From: Planctomycetota bacterium
GTDB lineage: Bacteria > Planctomycetota > SZUA-567 > H5-PLA8 > CALKMO01
Length of the DNA stretch: 8,721 nucleotides
NCBI GenBank assembly: GCA_026417845.1
Contig: JAOACM010000164.1
Span: forward strand, 1 to 8,721
Direction of reading: 5' to 3'
The notes below the pieces were generated by a model that was given only the letters and a program-made list of their open reading frames with translations, did not search any database and was not told the origin of the DNA. Shown one piece after another: positions 1 to 6,631 of the stretch (position 1 is the first letter of the stretch; each line of letters begins with the position of its first letter). Both the position numbers and the translations under genes were made by a program.

Positions 1-3000
1 CCGGTCCGCGCCTTCAGGTCGCCGATCTCCACCTTCCACTCCGCCAGACGCGCGGCGTCGTCTCCGAACGAAGCCTCCACGTCCTTCAGATATCTGAACG
101 GATCTGCGCCGCCGGCGCGGAGCTCCTCGACAACGTACACGGCCATGCCCTGGATGTCCGGAGGGAAGGGACGCAGGATGGGTCTGGCCTTCGCGTAGAA
201 CTCGATGAACGGCACCACCATCTTCTGCATGTACAGGTAGTCGAACACCTGCCGTATCTGCTGGGGATGCGAGGGAAGCGGGTATGCCTCGTATATCTTC
301 AGAAGCCTCATGTAGGCATCCTCGCGCGTCACGGCGCTCTGCGCGCTTATGGCCGCGACCGCCGCGTCCACGACGGCCTTTCCCTCGCGGCCGCGGAATC
401 GCCTGTATGCGGAGCGCAGCAGGCCAGCCATGGCATCGTCGTTCCACGCCGGCATCGCGTACATCATCCGGATGGCGTCAGCGAAGGCGTCGGCGAGCCC
501 TTCCTGCGGGAGGATATCGCAGACCTCGTCTATTCTGTTCCACTGGCCCGCCCGCACCATGGCCCGGCACAGTTCCCTGGCGGCATCCAGCAGCTCGGCG
601 CGCCTCGACTGGAGGAAAGGTCCGACGGCGGCGCCGAGCAGACTCACGCCCTCCCCGATCCTCTGGGCCTTAGCGGCGGCCATTACGGCCGCGCCGAATC
701 TGGACCCCATATCCTCGACCGGATACATGGCGTAGAGGGCGGGGATTTCGGCCCCCCTGTCGGCCGCTATGAGCGCGTCCGCGATCTCGCATGCCTTCTC
801 GGCCCATTTCGCCCTGTCCTCGACCCGGTCGCAGGCCGCCGCCGCCGTCCGGAACATCCCGCGCGCTTCGTCCAGGCGCCCTTCCTTGACCAGCGCGGTC
901 ACGGCCGCGTGGAAGACGCCAGCCAGGTGGGGTCCCGGGTACCACCGATGCAGCTCCATCACCAGATCAGGTTCCCCGGCCGCCACCAGTTCCCCGCCGA
1001 GGCGCTGCACGAGGGTCCCGAATTCGCCGCATCCGGGGGGAATGCCGCCGAAGGCAACGAGCTTCCGGCACATGTTGAGGCGCCTGCCCGGCTTCGAATC
1101 GAGCGCCATCCTGAAGGGGCCGAACGGACCGAGGAGATGACAGGCGAAGTCCTCCGGCAGGATGTCCCCGGCCCGCAGGTACTCTGCCAGATGCCTTTCC
1201 GCCTCGTCGAATTCCTGGAGCGCCGAGCGTATCAGGAGCAGGCGGAGCCGCGCCCTCGCCGCCAGTTCCGCCGCTTTGCTTTTCTCCACCGGGGCGGCAT
1301 CTCCGCCCCCCCCGCGTTTCCCCGTAGCGCCCCCGCCCCGCGCGCTCGCATCCCCGCCCACGCCATCCTCCCTTGCGCCCGTATACCCGGCCGCTTCAGT
1401 CAGAAGTTCCTCGTATATCCTGGCGGCGATCCTGAGCCTGTCGGCGTCAGGGCGGTGGGACCGGCCGCGTTGCGCCTGGAGCTCCTGGTCCATGCCCAGC
1501 AGGAAGGCAGCTTCGAGCCTCGCGCCAGGGCCGGGGGATTCCCTGCGGAGCCGATCGAGTTCGGGAAGCGCCCCGTTATAGTCTCCGCGCATGAACGTGG
1601 CGCGGGCCATGGCGAGGGCATCGGCGCGTATCGGCGCGAGCAGCCGGTCCACGCGCACGCGCCGGACCCGCACGGAGCTCTCCACGTCGGTCTCGCGAAA
1701 GACCAGATACACGTTCTTCATGCGCCAGTTCGTCAGCTCCGGCGCCCACAGCGCAAGTCCGGCCTCCTTCCCGCCGGGGCAGAGCAGGCGGAAGCGCAGA
1801 TCCATGCCCTCGCGACACATCATCAGCGCGTAGTCGCCCGGCGATAGTTCGGGACATTCCTTCTCGGCAAGAAGCCAGGCGAACCTCTCCCCCTCGCCCC
1901 GGGCGAATTCCCTGTCGCTGGGCTGCATGGCGAGCAATCCCATCCTGCCTCCGCCCACCGAAAGCACGTAGAACGAATCTTCGCCGCGGATTCCGAACCG
2001 GAGGATCGTCTCCGGGGAAGAGAGGTCGCTCACCGAGAATTCGACCAGAGTTCTGATGTCTCCGAAAAGGTTCTGCCGGCAACGTATCTGCGCGACCGTA
2101 CGCTCCCGGCGCTGCGGCTGGACAAGTATTTCCCTGGCGGTCTCCCTGACCCACTCGCCGGTCCGCAGATCGCGCGGAAACTCGTAGGAGATCAGCGTCC
2201 TCCACTGGGGGCGGCTCGCCTCCGCCACTTCCTTCTCCATCTCCCTTATGAGTTCGACGGTCTCGGCGGACTTTTTTCTGACGGCCTCCAGTTGCCTGGT
2301 GCGCACATAGGCGGTTACGAGTCCGGCGAACGCCAGCAGCAGGGCGCAGACGGTCACGCGGTTGGCCCTGAGCACGCGGAAGGCGTGCACGACCGGCCCG
2401 ACGGGCCTCGCCCGGATCGCCTCGCCGTTCAGATACCGCCTTATGTCGTCGCGGAGTTCGGCGGCGGACTGGTAGCGGTTCCGCGGGTCCTTTTCCAGAC
2501 ACTTCATCACGATGGTCTGTATGTCGCGATGTATCCTGGGATTCAGGGCCCTGGGAGGGGCCGGTTGCTCATTGATGACCGCTATGATGATCTCGAGCAG
2601 CGAACGGCCGGAGAACGGCGGCCTGCCGGTAAGCATCTCGTAGAGGACCGCGCCGAGCGAATAGACGTCGCTGCGGGCGTCTATCCGATCCACCTCGCCC
2701 CTGGCCTGTTCCGGCGGCATATAGGAGGGCGTGCCGAGGGTGGTACCGGTAGCCGTGTACTGCGTATCCACGTCGCGCTGTTTGGCCAGGCCGAAATCGG
2801 TCAGGTACGGCCTGCCGGCGGCGTCAAGCATCACGTTCGACGGCTTGATGTCTCTGTGGATCACCCCGGCGCGATGGGCCGCCTCTATCGCATCGGCCAG
2901 CACTTCGATTACCCCGAGCGCCTCCGCGGGGGGGATCGGGCCGCGCGCCAGGCGCCTGCTCAGCGACTCCCCATCTATGAACTCCATCGTGAAGTAATGG

Positions 3001-3593
3001 CGTCCGTCCTCTATCCCTATGTCGTAGATGGGGACTATATTGGGATGTCTTATCCTGGCTACGGCGCGCGCCTCGCGCTGGAACCTCGCCACGGCCTCCC
3101 CGCCGGACCCGGTCCCTCCAAGGAGCACCTTCAGCGCCACCACGCGGTTCAGCCCCGTCTGCCGCGCCTTGTACACCACCCCGAAGGATCCCTGGCTTAT
3201 CTTCTCCAGTATCTCGTAGTTTCCGAAGCGGGCCCCAGCGGATATCTCGCCGCCCGTCGTCTCCCCGACCGCGGCCTTCCCGTCGGCGGAGCCGGCCCCC
3301 GGACTCCCCGGCGGCGCCCCCGCGGTCGCGGACGGAACCGGCGTTCCGCCCCGCCCGCCCTCGATATCCGTCGGCGCCACGGCACCCGCGGTAAGGTCCC
3401 GGTCGCCAGGCGGCGCGTCAGGGAGTCTTCTTTTCGGAAGCTGCCGGACGCCCTCCAGTTTCCTGAGCATCTCTTCGGCCAGAACCATCGAAGACGTCTT
3501 CGGATCGCAAGTAGGACAAAGTTCATCCCCGGGCCGTCCCGGGACGAATGGCGCCCCACAGCGAACGCAATTCTTCATCTCCGGCTCGGACAT
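1..3593 (-). CDS. Membrane-anchored Hanks-type Ser/Thr protein kinase with N-terminal zinc ribbon (3' end beyond window)
   Basis: Phosphorylates Ser/Thr on unknown protein substrates, with the kinase domain in the cytoplasm. The frame is open from ATG at 3593 to the left edge (1197 codons seen). Residues 9-29 form a C-x2-C-x13-C-x2-C zinc ribbon; 55-120 are a Pro/Gly/Ala-rich linker. Kinase domain about 126-388: loop ISQGSFGVV (first loop Gly is Ser133), Lys155 in VALK, Glu174, HRDIKPSN with Asp248/Lys250/Asn253, DFG at 266-268, MPPE at 292-295. All catalytic residues are present, so it should be active. One membrane helix lies at about 412-430. Residues about 464-650 look beta-rich (lectin-like sandwich is a guess). 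From about 655 the chain is helical and TPR-like, interrupted by a Gly/Ala-rich insert at 740-768. The second part is probably extracytoplasmic. The start has only a weak ribosome site. ATA and AGG codons are frequent. The kinase call is very secure; the C-terminal region is unassigned. Confidence 0.95.
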   Translation of the reverse strand, partial: MSEPEMKNCVRCGAPFVPGRPGDELCPTCDPKTSSMVLAEEMLRKLEGVRQLPKRRLPDAPPGDRDLTAGAVAPTDIEGGRGGTPVPSATAGAPPGSPGAGSADGKAAVGETTGGEISAGARFGNYEILEKISQGSFGVVYKARQTGLNRVVALKVLLGGTGSGGEAVARFQREARAVARIRHPNIVPIYDIGIEDGRHYFTMEFIDGESLSRRLARGPIPPAEALGVIEVLADAIEAAHRAGVIHRDIKPSNVMLDAAGRPYLTDFGLAKQRDVDTQYTATGTTLGTPSYMPPEQARGEVDRIDARSDVYSLGAVLYEMLTGRPPFSGRSLLEIIIAVINEQPAPPRALNPRIHRDIQTIVMKCLEKDPRNRYQSAAELRDDIRRYLNGEAIRARPVGPVVHAFRVLRANRVTVCALLLAFAGLVTAYVRTRQLEAVRKKSAETVELIREMEKEVAEASRPQWRTLISYEFPRDLRTGEWVRETAREILVQPQRRERTVAQIRCRQNLFGDIRTLVEFSVSDLSSPETILRFGIRGEDSFYVLSVGGGRMGLLAMQPSDREFARGEGERFAWLLAEKECPELSPGDYALMMCREGMDLRFRLLCPGGKEAGLALWAPELTNWRMKNVYLVFRETDVESSVRVRRVRVDRLLAPIRADALAMARATFMRGDYNGALPELDRLRRESPGPGARLEAAFLLGMDQELQAQRGRSHRPDADRLRIAARIYEELLTEAAGYTGAREDGVGGDASARGGGATGKRGGGGDAAPVEKSKAAELAARARLRLLLIRSALQEFDEAERHLAEYLRAGDILPEDFACHLLGPFGPFRMALDSKPGRRLNMCRKLVAFGGIPPGCGEFGTLVQRLGGELVAAGEPDLVMELHRWYPGPHLAGVFHAAVTALVKEGRLDEARGMFRTAAAACDRVEDRAKWAEKACEIADALIAADRGAEIPALYAMYPVEDMGSRFGAAVMAAAKAQRIGEGVSLLGAAVGPFLQSRRAELLDAARELCRAMVRAGQWNRIDEVCDILPQEGLADAFADAIRMMYAMPAWNDDAMAGLLRSAYRRFRGREGKAVVDAAVAAISAQSAVTREDAYMRLLKIYEAYPLPSHPQQIRQVFDYLYMQKMVVPFIEFYAKARPILRPFPPDIQGMAVYVVEELRAGGADPFRYLKDVEASFGDDAARLAEWKVEIGDLKART

Positions 3594-3850
3594 AGGATCG
3601 AATCCCCGCGATCCCGTCTCTCCCGCCGGCGGTTCACCGTCCCCGGCTGCGCCGCTGGCCGCAGAGCACGTCTTCCAATTTGGACGGGCCTGGCGGCGGC
3701 GGAGTTTCATACTACCACCGCCCGACGCTCCATGCCAGAACCCGGAGTCGTATGGAATGGCCGTCGGACGCAACCGCCCGGCCCTCGCCTCCTGATCCCG
3801 GAATCCACGCATTTGCGGCCATGCGCCCGCGCGCAGGCGCCGCCGCGCCC

Positions 3851-3879
3851 GTGACTTGCCGCGCCGGCGGCTGTATGAT
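3851..3879 (+). promoter_or_regulatory. Candidate sigma-70-type promoter for the exported-protein gene
   Basis: A -10-like TATGAT (3874-3879, five of six consensus bases) lies 17 bases downstream of a -35-like GTGACT (3851-3856, four of six). The -10 sits in an AT-rich island within very GC-rich sequence, and the implied 5' leader of about 65 bases runs to the start codon at 3953. The assignment rests on pattern only, and the sigma-factor consensus of this organism is unknown. Confidence 0.35.
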
Positions 3880-3939
3880 TACTTTACAGTTGAGGCGCGC
3901 GGTACGGGACGCCGGCGTGGATTGCGCGCCTCCGGCGCC

Positions 3940-3946
3940 AGGGGGA
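3940..3946 (+). promoter_or_regulatory. Ribosome binding site of the exported-protein gene
   Basis: AGGGGGA lies 6 bases before ATG at 3953. It coincides with the start of a signal peptide, which is why this start was preferred to the longer open frame beginning at 3680. Confidence 0.65.
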
Positions 3947-3952
3947 CCCGGT

Positions 3953-4783
3953 ATGAACAGGGAGCGGATGTTTCGGGAATCCGTCGCGGCCGTCGCCTTG
4001 GCCGCTTCTTCGGCGGCCTTCGCGGTCCCGGCCGCGGCCGATGTGCAGGTCAACGACCGAACCGACAGGATCAGGCTGGCGGACGGAGAGGAGATCGAAT
4101 GCATAATTCTCGTCGCCACGCCCCGCGCCCTCGTGGTGGTCGAGAAGGCTGCTTCCAGACAGCGCACGATCGGGCGCGACGAGATAGTCTCCATCGAGCG
4201 CGGCAGGCTCGAAGGCAGGATAAACGGCTACATGACCGACACGGTCGGATGCCGCAAGGAGATCCGCGGGGAGGGATTTCGCCGGGAAGAGAAGCCGGCG
4301 ATGGAGGCAAAGACCGGGCCTGAGGCGGGAGGCGAACCGGAGGCCAGACATCAGCCCCGTCACCCGCCCGACAAGTCCGCGATGCGCAAGGCTATGGACC
4401 TTATGGCATCGTATGAGCGCCATTACCCGGCGATGGCGCGCGCGATAGCGGCCTTCGTCGGGATCGAACGGTTCGCCGGGATGATAGCCGGGGCCGGGGA
4501 GGATCCGTCCGCCGTGGAACGGTACCGTGACATCGCTGCGCGCCTCGCCGCCGGGGACAGGATGTCCGACGCGAAACCGCCACCGGGGCCGCGTAAACCC
4601 AGACGCGCGGCCGCGCCCGGAGGCGCGGGCGCCGGAACCGGGCGGCCTCCCGGAGAACCGGAGCATCCCCCTGCGGCCGCCGGGCCTGTCGGACGTCCGG
4701 AGCCGCCGGCCGGAGGTGCCGCGCAGCCGGCTGGAAAATCCGGACCCGCCCCGTTCCTTGAAGTCCGACCGGAGCCGAAGTAA
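3953..4783 (+). CDS. Exported protein of unknown function with Pro/Ala-rich C-terminal tail
   Basis: I do not recognise a named family. The 276-residue product starts with a Sec-type signal peptide: charged MNRER, hydrophobic Ala/Val core, and likely cleavage after AAA at 27-29. Residues about 30-85 alternate short strands (IRLADGEEIECIILVATP, then VVVEKA, then IGRDEIVSIERG), resembling a small SH3-like beta-barrel of a type common in exported proteins of poorly studied bacteria; that fold is an inference. Residues about 140-202 are helical, and 207-276 are a low-complexity Pro/Ala/Gly/Arg tail that is probably disordered. The two cysteines, at 50 and 100, would both be in the mature protein. 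It is divergent from the kinase gene and followed by the thiC leader. Base composition of the tail exceeds 80% G+C (49 of 60 at 4621-4680). The reading frame is supported by the signal peptide and the ribosome site. A periplasmic or surface role near the kinase's outer domain is possible but unsupported. Confidence 0.75.
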   Translation: MNRERMFRESVAAVALAASSAAFAVPAAADVQVNDRTDRIRLADGEEIECIILVATPRALVVVEKAASRQRTIGRDEIVSIERGRLEGRINGYMTDTVGCRKEIRGEGFRREEKPAMEAKTGPEAGGEPEARHQPRHPPDKSAMRKAMDLMASYERHYPAMARAIAAFVGIERFAGMIAGAGEDPSAVERYRDIAARLAAGDRMSDAKPPPGPRKPRRAAAPGGAGAGTGRPPGEPEHPPAAAGPVGRPEPPAGGAAQPAGKSGPAPFLEVRPEPK

Positions 4784-4845
4784 CCTTTCAGACGCTACGG
4801 TAGCCGTGAGGGCCTGTCCGGAAGCCTGCGGACGGGAAGGGGGAT

Positions 4846-4878
4846 AACCTTAAGCTGATATCCCCGCCTGAGGTTTTT
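4846..4878 (+). terminator. Possible intrinsic terminator or attenuator hairpin before thiC
   Basis: AACCTTAAGC (4846-4855) pairs with GCCTGAGGTT (4866-4875) through nine of ten positions, with one T-G wobble and one A-C mismatch, around a 10-base loop. The T run 4874-4878 follows, of which three bases stay unpaired. It could end transcription of the exported-protein gene or act as the terminator arm of a thiC leader. The short T run makes it a weak candidate. Confidence 0.35.
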
Positions 4879-4985
4879 GGACAGGACCTGAATGCCGGAA
4901 CTTCCCAGCGGGCCGTAAGCGACGGAGAACGGACGGCGCGCACCATGGAATAAGGATGCGGTCCCGCAGCCGATGGGCGGGCCGC

Positions 4986-4990
4986 GGAGG
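4986..4990 (+). promoter_or_regulatory. Ribosome binding site of thiC
   Basis: GGAGG sits 9 bases before ATG at 5000. The in-frame ATG at 4973 has no comparable site upstream, so 5000 is taken as the start. Confidence 0.75.
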
Positions 4991-4999
4991 TTTTTGCAG

Positions 5000-6631
5000 A
5001 TGTCGAGAAGAGAATGGGTGGCGAAGCGGGCGGCCGACGGGGTCGTGACTCAGATGCACTATGCCCGCCGCGGCATCGTAACGGAGGAAATGGCGCGCGC
5101 GGCCGAACGCGAAGGCCTGCGCCCGGAACTCGTCCGCTCCGAAGTCGCCCGCGGCAGAATGGTCATCCCGGCCAATATCAGGCATCTGAACCTCGATCCG
5201 ATCGGCATCGGCATCGCGGCGCGGTGCAAGGTGAATGCCAACATAGGCAACAGCCAGGTCCGGAGCGGCATCGCCGATGAGCTGGAGAAGCTCAAGCTCT
5301 GTCTGCGCTATGGCGCGGACACCGTTATGGACCTCTCGACCGGCGGAGACCTCGCCGCCATCCGCCGGGCGCTTCTTGACGCCTGCCCCGTTCCGTTCGG
5401 CACCGTCCCGATATACGAGGCGGCCGAAAAGGTCGGGAATATCGAAGACCTGTCAGCCGCCGACATGCTCGCCGTCATCGAGGCCCAGGCGGAACAGGGC
5501 GTGGATTTCATGACGATCCACTGCGGTGTCCTCAGGGAGTTCCTCCCGCTGGTCAGGACCCGTCTGACGGGCATCGTCTCCCGCGGCGGGGCTCTCATGG
5601 CCCACTGGATGATGCGCCGCGGCGAACAGAATCCGCTTTATACGAAGTTTGACGACATACTGGACATTTGCCGGCGCTACGATGTCACCATAAGTCTCGG
5701 GGATGGACTCCGGCCTGGCTGCCTGCATGATGCCACGGACGAGGCCCAGGTGGCGGAACTGAAAACGCTCGGGCAACTGGCCGGAAGAGCCTGGGCGGCG
5801 GATGTGCAGGTCATGATTGAAGGCCCCGGCCACATACCGATGGACAGGATACGCGAAAACGTCGAGATGCAGCAGTTCTACTGCCGCGAGGCCCCGTTCT
5901 ACACGCTCGGACCGGTCGTAACCGACATTGCGCCCGGTTACGATCATATATCGAGCGCCATAGGCGCCGCTATCGCCGGCTGGCATGGTGTTTCTCTGCT
6001 GTGTTATGTCACGCCGAAGGAACACCTGGGGCTTCCCGGCCCCGAGGATGTCCGGGAAGGGATCATAGCCTACAAGATAGCGGCGCACGCGGCCGACATC
6101 GCCCGCGGACGTCCGGGCGCCAGGGATCGCGACGACGCCATATCCCGCGCCCGGTTCGAATTCGACTGGGAGAAGCAATTCGAGCTGGCCCTCGACCCGG
6201 ACAGGGCGCGCCGGTACCGGGCGGAATCGCCGGCCCGGAGCGTATCGTCCGCCGCCGTGAGGCCGTCCGCACCAGAGGGAGCGGAATCGGGACCGCGCGC
6301 CGCCGGCGACGCTCCGATCCCGGAAGCGCATCCGGCATCGGAAAGAGAGGCGTCCGCTCCGGCGGGAGCATCCGCCCGGATCGGGACGCCCGCCCGCGCC
6401 GGAATGTCCGGCCGGAAGGAGACGCCAGCACGGACTGAAACGCCCGCCGGGGGGGAAGCGCCTGCCCTGGCGGAAACACCCGCCGGCCGCGAGGATTTCT
6501 GCTCGATGTGCGGCCCTAAATTCTGCGCCATGCGGCTGTCGAGGCAGATAAAGGATGCTGAAGGACCGGGCGCCGGGAAGCCCGCCGTTACGGAGGCAGG
6601 CAGGGAATGTCCCTCTTCGAAAAAATCCTGA
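5000..6631 (+). CDS. thiC: Phosphomethylpyrimidine synthase ThiC (short form, with low-complexity insertion)
   Basis: Converts aminoimidazole ribotide to hydroxymethylpyrimidine phosphate in cytoplasmic thiamine biosynthesis, using S-adenosylmethionine and a [4Fe-4S] cluster. Of 543 residues, the (beta/alpha)8 core spans about 15-410: TQMHYARRGIVT at 17-28, CKVNANIGNS at 76-85, DLSTGGDL at 111-118, TIHCGV at 172-177, SLGDGLRPG at 232-240, EGPGHIP at 274-280. The cluster motif CSMCGPKFC places Cys501, Cys504 and Cys509 as CX2CX4C. It lacks the long N-terminal domain of the 631-residue E. coli enzyme, so it is the short type of about 430 residues. What is odd is the stretch of about 87 Ala/Pro/Glu/Arg-rich residues (411-497) between core and cluster motif, where I recall a linker of about ten; residues 450-497 are eight hexapeptide repeats. 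The last 25 bases overlap the endonuclease gene in another frame. No other thiamine genes are nearby. Identification is certain. Confidence 0.98.
   Translation: MSRREWVAKRAADGVVTQMHYARRGIVTEEMARAAEREGLRPELVRSEVARGRMVIPANIRHLNLDPIGIGIAARCKVNANIGNSQVRSGIADELEKLKLCLRYGADTVMDLSTGGDLAAIRRALLDACPVPFGTVPIYEAAEKVGNIEDLSAADMLAVIEAQAEQGVDFMTIHCGVLREFLPLVRTRLTGIVSRGGALMAHWMMRRGEQNPLYTKFDDILDICRRYDVTISLGDGLRPGCLHDATDEAQVAELKTLGQLAGRAWAADVQVMIEGPGHIPMDRIRENVEMQQFYCREAPFYTLGPVVTDIAPGYDHISSAIGAAIAGWHGVSLLCYVTPKEHLGLPGPEDVREGIIAYKIAAHAADIARGRPGARDRDDAISRARFEFDWEKQFELALDPDRARRYRAESPARSVSSAAVRPSAPEGAESGPRAAGDAPIPEAHPASEREASAPAGASARIGTPARAGMSGRKETPARTETPAGGEAPALAETPAGREDFCSMCGPKFCAMRLSRQIKDAEGPGAGKPAVTEAGRECPSSKKS
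6347..6490 (+). repeat. Eight degenerate 18-bp tandem repeats inside thiC
   Basis: Eight in-frame units of exactly 18 bases encode the hexapeptides EASAPA, GASARI, GTPARA, GMSGRK, ETPART, ETPAGG, EAPALA and ETPAGR, ending directly before the ED of the iron-sulfur tail. Consensus is (E/G)-(T/A)-(P/S)-A-(R/G)-x. The last four DNA units are the most alike (GAAACGCCCGCC core), suggesting more recent duplication at that end. The unit length is a multiple of three, so gain or loss of units would not break the frame. Confidence 0.8.
6592..6596 (+). promoter_or_regulatory. Ribosome binding site of the restriction endonuclease, inside thiC
   Basis: GGAGG lies 10 bases before ATG at 6607 and is itself within thiC codons. 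Translation of the endonuclease is therefore probably coupled to ribosomes finishing thiC at 6631. Confidence 0.6.

Larger units (their letters stand above)
3594..3952. other. Divergent intergenic region between kinase and exported-protein genes
   Basis: These 359 bases separate two divergently transcribed genes and contain no convincing coding sequence. The rightward frame stays open back to 3680, but that part has no signal peptide or ribosome site and reads like GC-rich noise. The clearest signal is an AT-rich island around 3873-3894 holding a candidate rightward promoter. On the minus strand, a poor TAGTAT-type -10 around 3710-3715 is the best promoter I could find for the kinase, and I would not rely on it. 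No terminator, repeat or RNA gene was seen. Confidence 0.6.
4784..4999 (+). promoter_or_regulatory. Structured thiC leader: candidate attenuator or divergent riboswitch
   Basis: The 216 bases before thiC hold several stems read directly from the sequence. Stem A: CCTGTCCG 4813-4820 with CGGACGGG 4829-4836 (one G-T pair). Stem B: GGGGATA 4840-4846 with TATCCCC 4859-4865. Stem T: 4846-4855 with 4866-4875, followed by T residues. Outer stem: AGG-G-CCTGTCC 4809-4819 with GGACAGG-A-CCT 4879-4889 (ten pairs, one mismatch). Stem A excludes the outer stem, and B competes with T, as in a switching leader. thiC is a classic TPP riboswitch target. CTGAGG (4868-4873), ACCTGA (4886-4891) and CCAGCG (4905-4910) lie in the order expected for a TPP aptamer, but the conserved TAAT loop and the GTAGGGA end are missing, so I do not call it TPP. 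A weak promoter (TTGAAG 4758-4763, TAACCT 4781-4786, spacer 17) could start this leader. Confidence 0.4.

Noticed and set aside
267..1847. A 526-residue open frame on the plus strand
   Set aside because: It is antisense to the kinase, whose minus-strand frame is open across the whole region and carries recognisable domains. The plus-strand product is Arg/Pro/Ala/Gly-rich with no motif, a shadow of GC-rich codon use.
2292..3854. A 520-residue open frame on the plus strand
   Set aside because: It is antisense to the kinase catalytic domain, where the minus strand shows HRDIKPSN and DFG. It has no ribosome site and no recognisable domain.
3884..4666. A 260-residue minus-strand frame opposite the exported-protein gene
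   Set aside because: The plus strand has a signal peptide and a ribosome site; the antisense product is low-complexity and unsupported.
4892..4918. An eight-residue leader peptide (MPELPSGP) upstream of thiC
   Set aside because: AGGA lies 5 bases before its ATG, but it has no regulatory codon bias and so short a frame is easily due to chance.
4973..4999. A longer ThiC start at ATG 4973
   Set aside because: The nine extra residues have no family counterpart that I know, and no ribosome site precedes them, whereas GGAGG sits correctly for ATG at 5000.
5453..6331. A 292-residue minus-strand frame inside thiC
   Set aside because: thiC on the plus strand is certain; the antisense frame is a shadow.
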